In this document: piece after piece, positions 53,713 through 61,838 of the stretch
Layout: each line of letters opens with the position of its first letter
Numbering within the stretch: the stretch's first letter is position 1
Translations under genes and position numbers: made by a program
Assembly: GCF_000420065.1 (NCBI RefSeq)
Contig: NZ_ATUF01000004.1
Span: 153,091-217,090, forward strand
Source: Varibaculum cambriense DSM 15806
Lineage (GTDB): Bacteria; Actinomycetota; Actinomycetes; Actinomycetales; Actinomycetaceae
DNA length: 64,000 nt
Direction of reading: 5' to 3'
Notes under the pieces: generated by a model
What the model was told of the DNA's origin: nothing
The model's input: only the letters and a program-made list of their open reading frames with translations
Database searches by the model: none

Positions 53713-53740
53713 TTATAGGGAGCCTCCCCCGATTTGTCAC
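53712..53740 (-). promoter_or_regulatory. Promoter of the imuA'-imuB-dnaE2 operon (leaderless)
   Basis: On the minus strand GTGACA (53740-53735) and a perfect TATAAT (53717-53712) are exactly 17 bp apart. The base 7-8 bp downstream of the -10 is the A of the imuA' ATG, so the message should have no 5' leader; no ribosome site is present. Confidence 0.8.
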
Positions 53741-53769
53741 CCCTTTTTCCGGGAGTGCTTTTAGCACGG

Positions 53770-53828
53770 AAAACCCGCCTTTGAGGGCGTGCGGGAGGCT
53801 CGATACCCTCCCGCTTGGCACGGGTTTT
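53770..53828. repeat. Nested inverted repeats between imuA' promoter and lytTR gene
   Basis: AAAACCCG (53770-53777) pairs with CGGGTTTT (53821-53828), and GCGGGAGG (53791-53798) pairs with CCTCCCGC (53807-53814) inside. This could fold as a two-part hairpin on either strand. It lies upstream of both divergent units, so it is not an ordinary terminator of either; a small RNA or remnant is possible. Confidence 0.45.
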
Positions 53829-53955
53829 ATGCCGCTTAGTTCAGATTACTTGTACTACCGACAATGAGGCTTTTAACTGTAAGTACCAGATACGCAAGCA
53901 CTCGCGTTTTGCGGATTATCGCCGGTAAGTGCGAGAAGAAAGGAGTTGGAACGGA

Positions 53956-54429
53956 ATGAAATTCACGCTCACGATTGATCCCACCGTAACCGAAACTATC
54001 GTGACGGTAACGGCGCGGGAGGTCGACGCTGAGGTGCAAGCGATTCAAAGGCTTGCTTCCGGTAGCCTAGATAGTTCCTCCTCCCCCGCAGTCGAGCGCC
54101 CGCTTCACCGCCTCATCGGAACAAGTGGGAATGACGCCACAGTGTTGGAAGTGCGCGCGATACTCGCGTTTTTTACTAAAAAGAAGGCGGTGTATGCCCA
54201 CACCAGTAAGGGTGATTGGCGAATTAAAGCCCGAATGTATGAACTCGAAGAATCTCTACCTGCAGGCGATTTCGTACGTATTTCGCAATCGGAGATTGTC
54301 AATATTGCCGCGATCAAGAAACTTGATCTTTCTTTCTCGGGAACGATTAGTGTGCAGCTAAAAGATGGCTCTCGCTATTACGTATCCCGCCGGCAACTTC
54401 CAGCTTTCAAATCCAAACTCGGGATTTAA
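53956..54429 (+). CDS. LytTR-family DNA-binding regulator
   Basis: A 157-residue stand-alone LytTR regulator with no receiver domain. The N-terminal half (1-60) is MKFTLTIDPTVTETIVTVTAREVDAEV-like and of unknown role. The LytTR domain (about 60-157) has VLEVRAILAFFTKKKAVYAHT, YELEESLPAGDFVRISQSEIVNI and the end SRYYVSRRQLPAFKSKLG. ATG at 53956 has AAAGGAG 10 bp upstream. The next gene encodes a DUF3021 membrane protein; such pairs are known in Firmicutes as LytTR regulatory systems where the membrane protein restrains the regulator. Confidence 0.92.
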   Translation: MKFTLTIDPTVTETIVTVTAREVDAEVQAIQRLASGSLDSSSSPAVERPLHRLIGTSGNDATVLEVRAILAFFTKKKAVYAHTSKGDWRIKARMYELEESLPAGDFVRISQSEIVNIAAIKKLDLSFSGTISVQLKDGSRYYVSRRQLPAFKSKLGI

Positions 54430-54471
54430 CCCCCGCAGAAAACCTCTAACTCATACGAAAGGATAAAACCC

Positions 54472-54915
54472 ATGAAAACTAAAAAAATAGTTGGTCTCAC
54501 CCTGGTAGGGGCTTGCATTGGGATCATTATCGGCACCAGTATTGAACTTATTTTCTCTTCTCTTTCCTCCTCTAGCTATTACCCTGGAGCTCCAGAATTC
54601 TTAAATACTTTTGGTAACGAAAACGTGGCAGTACTAATTGAGCGGCTTATTTATGCAGCCTACGGCATCATTGGTAGCTTCGCGGGGTTGCTTTACCGTA
54701 ACGAAACCCGACCGCTTATCCTCAATACCGCCATACATTTCGGGATCATACTTATCTGCGGGATTGCTGCTGGCAGCTACCTTAAATGGTGGGGCTCTAG
54801 CTTCGATATGATCGGAGTAATCATCACAATAGCGCTTATCTATCTGCTGATTTGGCTGTTTAATTGGCTAATGGCTCGCGCCGAAGTCAAAAAGATGAAC
54901 CAAAAACTGCAATAA
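54472..54915 (+). CDS. DUF3021 membrane protein, probable partner/antagonist of the LytTR regulator
   Basis: A 147-residue protein with four predicted helices: KIVGLTLVGACIGIIIGTSIEL, LIYAAYGIIGSFAGLLY, AIHFGIILICGIAAGSYL, and MIGVIITIALIYLLIWLFNWL. The basic C-terminus ARAEVKKMNQKL is probably cytoplasmic. This four-helix layout and the LytTR neighbour identify DUF3021. By analogy with streptococcal systems it may hold the regulator inactive until a membrane signal arrives. ATG follows AAAGGATAAAACCC, 42 bp after the regulator. Confidence 0.88.
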   Translation: MKTKKIVGLTLVGACIGIIIGTSIELIFSSLSSSSYYPGAPEFLNTFGNENVAVLIERLIYAAYGIIGSFAGLLYRNETRPLILNTAIHFGIILICGIAAGSYLKWWGSSFDMIGVIITIALIYLLIWLFNWLMARAEVKKMNQKLQ

Positions 54916-54930
54916 AGTCTCTCTCCAGGA

Positions 54931-54960
54931 TTCCCGTTTACCCAAATGGGTAAACGGGAA
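54931..54960. terminator. Bidirectional stem-loop after the LytTR-DUF3021 pair
   Basis: TTCCCGTTTACCC (54931-54943) and its exact complement (54948-54960) form a 13-bp stem with loop AAAT. It is between convergent genes, 15 bp past the DUF3021 stop. No T-run follows on the plus strand. Confidence 0.75.
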
Positions 54961-55041
54961 AATTCAAAGCAGAGAATATGGTTTCAGGTGTTACTAGACC
55001 GTGCGGGGCTAGGCGGGGACACCGGCAGCGCACTTATCGGT

Positions 55042-56415
55042 CTACAACGGATAGAAGCGGCGATCTACTTGTTGGAAGCGTTCGGCTACTTTTTCTAGGT
55101 AGTCGCGGTGTTTCAGCTTGGCTAACCATTCAGCAGGGATCGCCTTTTCTCCGTAGGCTACACCCGCAACTGTCCCGGTTAGAACGCCGTAGGCGGCGCT
55201 GTCCCCTCCGAAACTGACAGCGGTTTCGATGGCTTCGCTAAAAGAAGTGGTGTGCAACAGTGAATAGAGGACGATTTCTAGGGTGTCCACCACCTTGCTA
55301 GAGGGATGCAAGTCTGCTGGCGTTAGCGCTAAGAAGTTGGGGCTCAAAATTCGTTTATGCATCGAAATGGCTTTTTGCCACTGCGAGTCATCAAGCCGGT
55401 AATAATGGAAAAGGATTTGCGAAGTTTTTCGATAGGCCTGCTCAATACTTTCACCAGCAAGAATAAACCGGAAGAATTCACAAAAGTAGAGGCAAGATAA
55501 CTGGGAGACATCATTGGCGTGAGTTAATGCCGCAGCCTCGCAGACTAATTCGCAGCCCCAATCGCAGATTATGCGCCGGTCAAGTCACAGACTCAGTATA
55601 TGGAGCAATAGAGGAAAAGTTCGCCGCAGCGCCTCGTTGTCACGTACTCGAATGTCTGCTGATTTCAGATCCGGCTGTCCGCTCTGGAAACCCTCTGAGG
55701 CGGCTAATAACTTTTTTGCCACGTCTCTTGGGCGATATAACTCGCAATAGTCGCTGCTATTTCGGATAAAACACTCCATCATGGCTACCGCCCTGGCAGT
55801 ATCTACACCCCAAGAAGCGGTAGGAATACCTGCTGCTGACGCCCCGTAGGCCTCCCCTACTGCTGCCCCGAGCAGTATCGCCCGCGTCTGCTCTAGGGTG
55901 GGCGGAGGGGTCGTCGTCCAATCGGGATGGCCTAGACTGTCGTACCAATCTCTGGCTTTGTCAACCTCGATTGTCTTTAACGCTTTGGCCAGTGACCCGG
56001 GATCGTAAGGTCCCCAAAAATAGGGCGTGCAGGTTCTACTATCCGGAGACCGACAGCAAAGACTCCATTTGTCCAGATCGGGATGGTAGTGAAGGTTGCA
56101 ATCTGAGCGCTCAATAATTTCGACCTGGCTAGCGCCATTTTTTGCTTTTTCGGCTACCCAAACATCAACTAGAGTTTGCGATCCCTGCAGCTTTATCTTT
56201 CGCTGCGAAAAACGGGGACGATACTCCGTTATCGCCACGTGCTGATTCAAAACTTCAATATCGATACAGTAGCGGTCTTGTTTTTCCGGAGGAATCCGGG
56301 TTAGCGCCCACCGTTTAATCTCCCTGAGGTCTGCAATCTGGATCCTGGTTGGGCGAAACCCGGTTCTATACCCCAAATCTTTCCAAAGTTTTCGCCCCCA
56401 AGATGGATGATACAT
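55042..56415 (-). pseudogene. ADP-ribosylglycohydrolase-like gene with N-terminal DUF3024-like part, interrupted by an in-frame TGA
   Basis: Read on the minus strand, one frame runs from ATG 56415 (AGGA 8 bp upstream) to the stop at 55042, broken only by TGA at 55587-55585. Residues about 45-165 resemble DUF3024 (EVLNQHVAITEYRPRF, then WSLCCRSPDSRTCTPYFW). From about residue 175 it is an ADP-ribosylglycohydrolase: TRAILLGAAVGEAYGASAAG, and after the TGA ALTHANDVSQ and VSFGGDSAAYGVLTGTVAG. Metal-binding motifs are eroded: the SDDT-type motif reads GVDT and GGDSD reads GGDSAA. Both halves keep family spacing across the stop. It is best read as a decaying gene; readthrough or a sequencing error are alternatives. 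Confidence 0.82.
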
Positions 56416-56500
56416 ACTCAAAATCCTAAAACCCGCCCCACCCAAAGCGGCGGGGAGTTTCCGGAATAGCTAAGTTTTGCCGTCTTTACAGGTAAAGATT

Positions 56501-56597
56501 TATCCGAGGGTGTGGAAGCGATCGAAGAAGGTTTTCAGCTTTTCTATAACCCGCTTTTTGCGTTCAACCCGACTAGCAGTAACAGGGGTACCGGTAG
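56501..56597. repeat. Duplicate of the hsdR 3' end, copy A
   Basis: Bases 56501-56575 match 58402-58476 at 69 of 75 positions; a shorter match (ACCGGTAG) extends to 56597 with a gap. On the minus strand it encodes SRVERKKRVIEKLKTFFDRF followed by HTLG and a TAA, an intact alternative hsdR tail. It lies 1.9 kb from hsdR itself, on the other side of the surface-protein gene. Confidence 0.9.
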
Positions 56598-56652
56598 GGG
56601 AATTTCCTTGATACACTCGTTAAGAACATCTCACCATATTGAGGGAGGAATA

Positions 56653-58146
56653 ATGAAGAATTGGTTGCGAACCACGGTTGCTTTTGCAGGCGTGGCGGCT
56701 CTGACACTGGGGAGCGCTGTTACCGCTACCGCAGCAAATAGCGTAGATGACGGGAGTAACGTTAAGAGCTTCAAGGTTACTTGGAGCGACAAAGTCGATC
56801 GGTACGCCCCGGCGCTTAAAGGCTCCAAAGTAGACATGCTCCTTTATTGCGAGGTCTACGAATTTAAAAATGGTAAGAAAACGGGTTCCCGGCTTGGTTA
56901 CGAGTGGCCAATGCTCCAACTCACTGTTGGCAAAGATGAAATAATTCCCCTTAAAATAAAACTCGACAAGCCCGAGTACCAGGGTGTTGACAAGATCGGC
57001 ATTGAGGACTGCTACCAGTATCGCGACGGGAAGTGGGGACCTAGTAAGTTCTCTTTTTCAACTGGTTATAGCGATGGTGTTAAACAGCTCGCCATGGATC
57101 AGCAGGCCAACACCGATTTCAAGTTTAAGTTGACCGAAGGCGAGTGGGATGGAGAAACCTACCTTGGGGTAATCCCTGAGGGAAAGGCTCCGAAAGTGAG
57201 CATTGGTCTAAAGCTGACTAAGGAAGGTAAGACCACCACTCTTGAAAATAAGGACAGCAAACCTGCGGTAAACAGCTATGTTTTCGCTGATGGAGCCAGC
57301 CATAGACCTTCCGCTGAAGTAGATAGAGCGAAGCGCGAAGATACTCGCATCACTCGGGCCTCCATCGGCAACGACTTGAATCTCTTCTCTGGTTACGTAG
57401 GTCGTTATAAGAAGTACACACTGACTGCTTCCATTGACGATCCGGAACAAGCTAAGCTCTTCCGTATTGAAAGCGTTGAGGGAAACGAATCCGATGGTTG
57501 GATAGTTAACCTAAGTTCTGTTATCCGGAAGATTACCCCCGAGGCACCCACTCTAGTAGAGGCTAATAAGTGCGGCGTTGAGGGTACAGTTCAGCTTCCC
57601 GAGTCCAAGTACTTTGACTACGAAACTGTTACCGAGGGAACCAAAGTTTCGGTAGCAGCCCTATTGAAGCAGGATTTCAAGGACAAGTTCGTGGTTGAGG
57701 GCAAAACCGCGTGGGAGTTCAATGTTGCTCCTAAGCAGTGCAAACTAGCAACTCCGGTTGCTCCGAAGCTGATCAATCCTTCCGCGGATGATCCTGCTTC
57801 TTGCACCGTCGAACCTTACGTGACAATCAAGCAGACCGAGGGTGTTGCCTACACCGTTACTTCTAATGGCGTTAAGCTGAAGGCTAACAAGGATGGCAAG
57901 TACATCTACCCGTACAACTCGAAGGTAGAAGTTAAGGCCTCCGCGCTGGACGGTTACGCCCTAGCTGAAAACGCCCAAACTAAGTGGACCTGGGACAGCC
58001 ACAATACTGCATTGTCCCCAGCATGCAAGCCGGCTCAGCCTATGAAGAAGTTGGCTTCAACTGGCGCTGAGGTCACTGCCCTAATCGGCATCTCCGCTCT
58101 ACTGCTCCTTGCAGGCGGTGTGCTAACCGCCCGTAGGTTCCAGTAA
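56653..58146 (+). CDS. Sortase-anchored (LAxTG) surface protein
   Basis: Secreted wall protein of 497 residues, function unknown. Signal peptide MKNWLRTTVAFAGVAALTLG with cleavage near ATA-AN (27-28). The body is lysine-rich and beta-type, with about six Cys. Two similar modules close it, one from NKCGVEGTVQLPE and one from ASCTVEPYVTIKQ. The C-terminus has LASTG at about 467-471, a hydrophobic helix ALIGISALLLLAGGVL and TARRFQ, a class E-type sorting signal. ATG at 56653 follows GAGGGAGGAAT; the longer frame from 56512 would read antisense through the hsdR remnant. Base composition is A-richer than the neighbouring housekeeping genes. Confidence 0.9.
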   Translation: MKNWLRTTVAFAGVAALTLGSAVTATAANSVDDGSNVKSFKVTWSDKVDRYAPALKGSKVDMLLYCEVYEFKNGKKTGSRLGYEWPMLQLTVGKDEIIPLKIKLDKPEYQGVDKIGIEDCYQYRDGKWGPSKFSFSTGYSDGVKQLAMDQQANTDFKFKLTEGEWDGETYLGVIPEGKAPKVSIGLKLTKEGKTTTLENKDSKPAVNSYVFADGASHRPSAEVDRAKREDTRITRASIGNDLNLFSGYVGRYKKYTLTASIDDPEQAKLFRIESVEGNESDGWIVNLSSVIRKITPEAPTLVEANKCGVEGTVQLPESKYFDYETVTEGTKVSVAALLKQDFKDKFVVEGKTAWEFNVAPKQCKLATPVAPKLINPSADDPASCTVEPYVTIKQTEGVAYTVTSNGVKLKANKDGKYIYPYNSKVEVKASALDGYALAENAQTKWTWDSHNTALSPACKPAQPMKKLASTGAEVTALIGISALLLLAGGVLTARRFQ

Positions 58147-58162
58147 CCAACTAGCAACCTAT

Positions 58163-58202
58163 ATTTCGCCTCCCGGTTAATGCCGGGAGGCGAAATCTTT
58201 TT
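58163..58202 (+). terminator. Strong terminator after the surface-protein gene
   Basis: ATTTCGCCTCCCGG (58163-58176) and its exact complement (58183-58196) form a 14-bp stem with a 6-base loop, followed by CTTTTT. It may also stop hsdR transcription arriving from the other side. Confidence 0.95.
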
Positions 58203-58400
58203 ATACGACCTTATGCTCCTCATCCGAAGATTAACGAGCATCGCAGCAACCGGGTTATAAGCTCAGATACCTCTTGCGGGCTGGACGTTAGCTACTAACG
58301 CCTAGCGAGGCGGGCGCGCATCCCAATTACCGCTGCCCGGAGGATGCGCTTTATTTATTGCAAGCCGCTCAACGCTTCTCTGCATAGAATCTGGTCGAAA

Positions 58401-61400
58401 CTATCCGAGGGTGTGGAAACGATCAAAGAAGATTTTCAGCTTTTCTATAACCCGCTTCTTGCGTTCAATCCGGCTATCCGCACCGGTAGCAAACAACGAT
58501 CCTCGCGGCAAAATCTGGTCAATATCTGATCCGGAAGTTTCCAGATGCCCCCGCCTAAACATGGCGTTGATGAACCGTTCGGTTTCGGGTTGTTTCAGGT
58601 TTTCTTCCTTTACGATTCCGGCCAGCTCTAGAGCTTTTTGTTCAGTTAGGAAGGCTTTCCACTCTTCATTTATCTCGCCGCTAGTTGCAGAAACTGAATC
58701 CACGAACCGCTCAATCAGATCCAGCTTATTCTGGAGGGTAGGACTGGATTTAACCGTACGGCGAATATCTTCCCGCACTTCCTGGCGACTCTGCTCTTCA
58801 TATTGGTCACGGTATTTTTGTACCAGCATCAAAATGTAGTCAACATTTACTTCGACCTGTTTTATCAACTCGATTTCAAAGGTCAAATCATCGTTGATCC
58901 GTTTACGTTCACCCTCAGATTCGGCGCGCCGCTGCCGGTAAAGCTCAATATATTCTGACTGATAGTCTTGCAGGTCACGCGGGCTGAGCGGATCTTTTTC
59001 CTCAAATTCGTCAAACGCAGAGAGGATATTTCGCAGTCGCAACAGTTCCCCGAAGGTTTGTATAAACAGGTCCTGCTCGGCCTCTCCGATAATCATTTCG
59101 CCCGGCACCCAGCGCGACAACTGGTCTAGTTTTTCTAAATAGACATCAAAATACACCTTAAAGGGCTTAAGTACCGTGATCCCCTCGGCCTCTTTATTAC
59201 CAAAGAGGGCGATGGCCTCGGAAGTTTCTTGCTCCAAGTTCCTAAAGGAAACAATATTTCCGTAGGTTTTCACCGAGTTCAAAATGCGGTTAGTACGCGA
59301 ATACGCCTGCAGCAGACCGTGGTGATGCATATGCTTATCCACCCACAAAGTGTTGAGGGTTTTTGCATCAAAACCGGTCAGGAACATGTTGACCACCAGC
59401 AGCATATCCAGATCGCGGTTACGCATCTTCTCGGATACGTCCTCGTAGTAGGCACCGAAACTATCTGCCGAGGTATCGAAACTGCTCCCAAACATTTGGT
59501 TATAGTCTCTAATCGCGCCCTCTAGGAATTCGCGGTCAGGGATTTCTAAAGCCCCGGTATCGAAATCTTCTTCCGGCAGCAGCCCGTCGCTATATTCATC
59601 TGAGTTCGGGGCATAGGTGAAAATAGTGGCAATCTTCAGGCGCTTATCGGGAGCAAGCTCGCTTTGCTGACGCGCAAACTCTAGGTAGTAGGATTTAGTG
59701 GCTTTAACCGAGGCGGCGGCAAAAATAGAGTTGAAACCCCGTACCCGCTTACCTTTCAAAGAATAGTAAGAGTTACGTTTAGTTTTTTGGTCAAAATGCG
59801 CCAGCACATAGGAGACCACTTCCCGGATCCTCCGCGGATCCAGCAAAGCCTCCTCGGTGGCAATTGCGAGCACTTCCTCTTCTTTAATCCCCTCCCGAGG
59901 TTTAAGGGTGTTCACATAGTCAATACGAAACGGCAACACGTTTTGGTCACTGATCGCGTCGGTAATGGTGTAAGAATGCAGTCGGTCACCAAAAACCTGG
60001 GCAGTGGTGCGGATCGCCAGGGAAGAACCCGTAGCCTTATTTTCGTTAAACAGGGGCGTACCGGTAAAACCAAACAGGTGATAGTTACGGAAGGCTCGTT
60101 TTATCGCCTGATGCATATCGCCAAACTGGCTGCGGTGGCATTCATCGAAAATAATGACGATATGGCTGTCATAGATTTTGTGTTGGGCATTGGCACGCAC
60201 AAAATTAGAAAGCTTTTGGATGGTGGTAATCACGATTTTGGCTTTATCATTCGCTAGTTGCGCGGCCAGCTGGCGGGTAGACCGATTAGAGTTAACCGCC
60301 CCTTTTTGGAAAGCCTCATATTCTTTCTTTGTTTGATGATCCAGGTCTTTACGGTCAACTACGAACAGAACCTTATCTACCCCTTCCACCTGGGTAACCA
60401 GCTGCGCGGTTTTAAAACTGGTGAGAGTTTTGCCGCTGCCAGTAGTGTGCCAAATATAGCCGCCAGCCTCAATTGTACCTAGCTTCTTATAGTTGGTTGC
60501 GATCTGCACCCGGTTAATAATCCGCTCCGCTGCCACAATCTGGTAAGGACGCAACACCATCAGGTTCTTCTCAGTAGTAAACACACAATATTTCGTGATC
60601 ACATTGAGCAAAGTGCGTCCCGAAAGGAAAGTCTTCGCAAAATCCATTAGCTCGGTAATGTGACGGTTACGCGCATCAGTCCACCAGGAAGTGAACTCAA
60701 AGCTGGCCGCCCCACCCCGCTTACCCGATCTGGACTGCTCTTCAACATGCTGCTTTCGGGTAGTGTTCGCATAATATTTCGTGTAGGTACCATTCGAGAT
60801 GATAAACAGTTGCACATACTCGAATAATCCATTGCCCGCCCAAAAACTGTCCCGCTGATAGCGGTTAATCTGGTTAAAAGCTTCCCGCAGCTGCACTCCC
60901 CGCCGTTTTAGCTCGATATGCACCAGCGGAAACCCGTTTACCAAAATAGTCACGTCATAACGGTTATGGTGGGTACCCTCGGTTTCGTATTGGTTAATCA
61001 CCTGCAGGCGGTTGCGGTGAATATTAACCTTATCCAGCAGGTGAATATTCTTTTGGGTGCCATCATCCCGCTCTAAAACCAGGGCCGCGGGGCTAGCCTG
61101 GATAATCGCGGTTTTTTCTACAATTCTTCGGGAAGGATTCGCCAATTCCGTTTTAAAGAAACGCTCCCACTCGTGGTCACTAAAAGAAACCTCATTTAAG
61201 GCTTCCAGGCTGCGCCGCAAATTATTTTCGAGGGCGAAGCCATCTTTTATCGGTAAATACTCGTATTCTTGCCGCTGGAGTTGTTCGATTAACGCTTTCT
61301 CGAGGGCGGCTTCGCTTTGATAGGCCTTTTCTTTACGTTCTTCCGGCTCATAGGTGGCGACTACCGTAGCATCTTCACTGGTGGCAATCGGTAGATAGGT

Positions 61401-61406
61401 GTTCAT
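58401..61406 (-). CDS. hsdR: Type I restriction enzyme motor/endonuclease subunit HsdR
   Basis: R subunit of a type I restriction-modification complex: translocates DNA with ATP and cleaves unmethylated targets. It has 1001 residues from ATG 61406 (AGGAGG 4 bp upstream). The nuclease site is YDVTILVNGFPLVHIELKRRG (PD-ExK, about 150-170). Helicase motifs: Walker A HTTGSGKTLTS, DEAD-type IIFDECHRSQFG, FTGTPLF, and FDAKTLNTLWVDKHMHHHGLLQAYSRTNR with the motif VI Arg. The C-terminal helical region binds HsdM/S. Same strand as hsdM-hsdS but 432 bp beyond hsdS, so possibly from its own promoter. Confidence 0.95.
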   Translation of the reverse strand: MNTYLPIATSEDATVVATYEPEERKEKAYQSEAALEKALIEQLQRQEYEYLPIKDGFALENNLRRSLEALNEVSFSDHEWERFFKTELANPSRRIVEKTAIIQASPAALVLERDDGTQKNIHLLDKVNIHRNRLQVINQYETEGTHHNRYDVTILVNGFPLVHIELKRRGVQLREAFNQINRYQRDSFWAGNGLFEYVQLFIISNGTYTKYYANTTRKQHVEEQSRSGKRGGAASFEFTSWWTDARNRHITELMDFAKTFLSGRTLLNVITKYCVFTTEKNLMVLRPYQIVAAERIINRVQIATNYKKLGTIEAGGYIWHTTGSGKTLTSFKTAQLVTQVEGVDKVLFVVDRKDLDHQTKKEYEAFQKGAVNSNRSTRQLAAQLANDKAKIVITTIQKLSNFVRANAQHKIYDSHIVIIFDECHRSQFGDMHQAIKRAFRNYHLFGFTGTPLFNENKATGSSLAIRTTAQVFGDRLHSYTITDAISDQNVLPFRIDYVNTLKPREGIKEEEVLAIATEEALLDPRRIREVVSYVLAHFDQKTKRNSYYSLKGKRVRGFNSIFAAASVKATKSYYLEFARQQSELAPDKRLKIATIFTYAPNSDEYSDGLLPEEDFDTGALEIPDREFLEGAIRDYNQMFGSSFDTSADSFGAYYEDVSEKMRNRDLDMLLVVNMFLTGFDAKTLNTLWVDKHMHHHGLLQAYSRTNRILNSVKTYGNIVSFRNLEQETSEAIALFGNKEAEGITVLKPFKVYFDVYLEKLDQLSRWVPGEMIIGEAEQDLFIQTFGELLRLRNILSAFDEFEEKDPLSPRDLQDYQSEYIELYRQRRAESEGERKRINDDLTFEIELIKQVEVNVDYILMLVQKYRDQYEEQSRQEVREDIRRTVKSSPTLQNKLDLIERFVDSVSATSGEINEEWKAFLTEQKALELAGIVKEENLKQPETERFINAMFRRGHLETSGSDIDQILPRGSLFATGADSRIERKKRVIEKLKIFFDRFHTLG
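58402..58489. repeat. hsdR 3' end, copy B (in the intact gene)
   Basis: The last 25 codons of hsdR and its stop, matching 56501-56597 (6 mismatches over the first 75 bases). The match begins exactly at the stop codon (TAG here, TAA in copy A) and there is no similarity beyond it. Confidence 0.9.
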
Positions 61407-61589
61407 GAAGCCTCCTGGAAACAACTGGAGTTGGTAACTGTTTCTATCTTAGTGGCGCTAGTGCTTTAAATTTGGGTTACCTAGCCGAAGGTTTTTTGGT
61501 AGCCCAAGGTTTCTAGTAGCTCCGCGCGAGGTAATAGTTGTTACTCCCTGCCAAGCCTTACTATCGGGCTACCTGTTACGAGTCTGGCT

Positions 61590-61656
61590 CGGTAAAAGCA
61601 CTCCGGGGCCCCCATGACCTGCTGCGCAGGTCAATCCCCTCTCGTATCTTTTACCG
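61590..61656. repeat. Three-tier nested stem-loop, candidate structured RNA
   Basis: CGGTAAAAG (61590-61598) pairs with CTTTTACCG (61648-61656). Inside, GGGG (61605-61608) can pair with CCCC (61636-61639), and the innermost GACCTGC-TGC-GCAGGTC (61616-61632) is a perfect 7-bp hairpin. The collinear nesting of three stems in 67 bases is unusual for chance. Confidence 0.55.
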
Positions 61657-61714
61657 GCCGCGACCCGAATCACGCAGTTACGCACGGGCTAAAGTTCTTC
61701 TCTCGGCCTTGCCC

Positions 61715-61814
61715 GGGAGAGAGATTTTTCCTCCCGCCCAAGAATTCGGAAAACGTAGCGTCGTTTTCCGAATTCTTATGCCCACCGCGCCCACTCGGAT
61801 AAAATCTCTCCCCC
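61715..61814. repeat. Perfect 16-bp hairpin inside a wider inverted repeat
   Basis: AAGAATTCGGAAAACG (61740-61755) and its exact complement (61762-61777) flank a 6-base loop. Outside them GAGAGATTTT (61719-61728) matches AAAATCTCTC (61801-61810) inverted. The roughly 100-bp dyad resembles a miniature palindromic element, or a terminator for hsdS on the minus strand. No transposase or target duplication is seen. Confidence 0.6.
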
Positions 61815-61838
61815 GCGCGTTGCGTGTAAATCTTGCAG

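Larger units (their letters stand above)
61407..61838. other. Long structured gap between hsdS and hsdR
   Basis: 432 bp with no protein-like frame; open frames at 61538-61855 are not coding by composition or ribosome site. It contains the two structured elements listed next, a TTGGGTTACC/GGTAGCCCAA dyad (61472-61481, 61498-61507; one mismatch) and CAACT-GG-AGTTG at 61422-61433, 16 bp above the hsdR start. hsdS and hsdR normally sit closer. Confidence 0.7.

Noticed and set aside
54978..55217. Plus-strand open frame opposite the ADP-ribosylglycohydrolase end
   Set aside because: Antisense shadow; the minus strand encodes the conserved GGDS...TGTVAG motif here.
55585..55587. TGA as a selenocysteine codon
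   Set aside because: No SECIS-like hairpin is evident just downstream, the family does not use selenocysteine, and neighbouring catalytic motifs are already eroded.
56512..56652. Longer start for the surface protein
   Set aside because: The extra residues are antisense to the hsdR remnant; the ATG at 56653 has a good ribosome site and a normal signal peptide.
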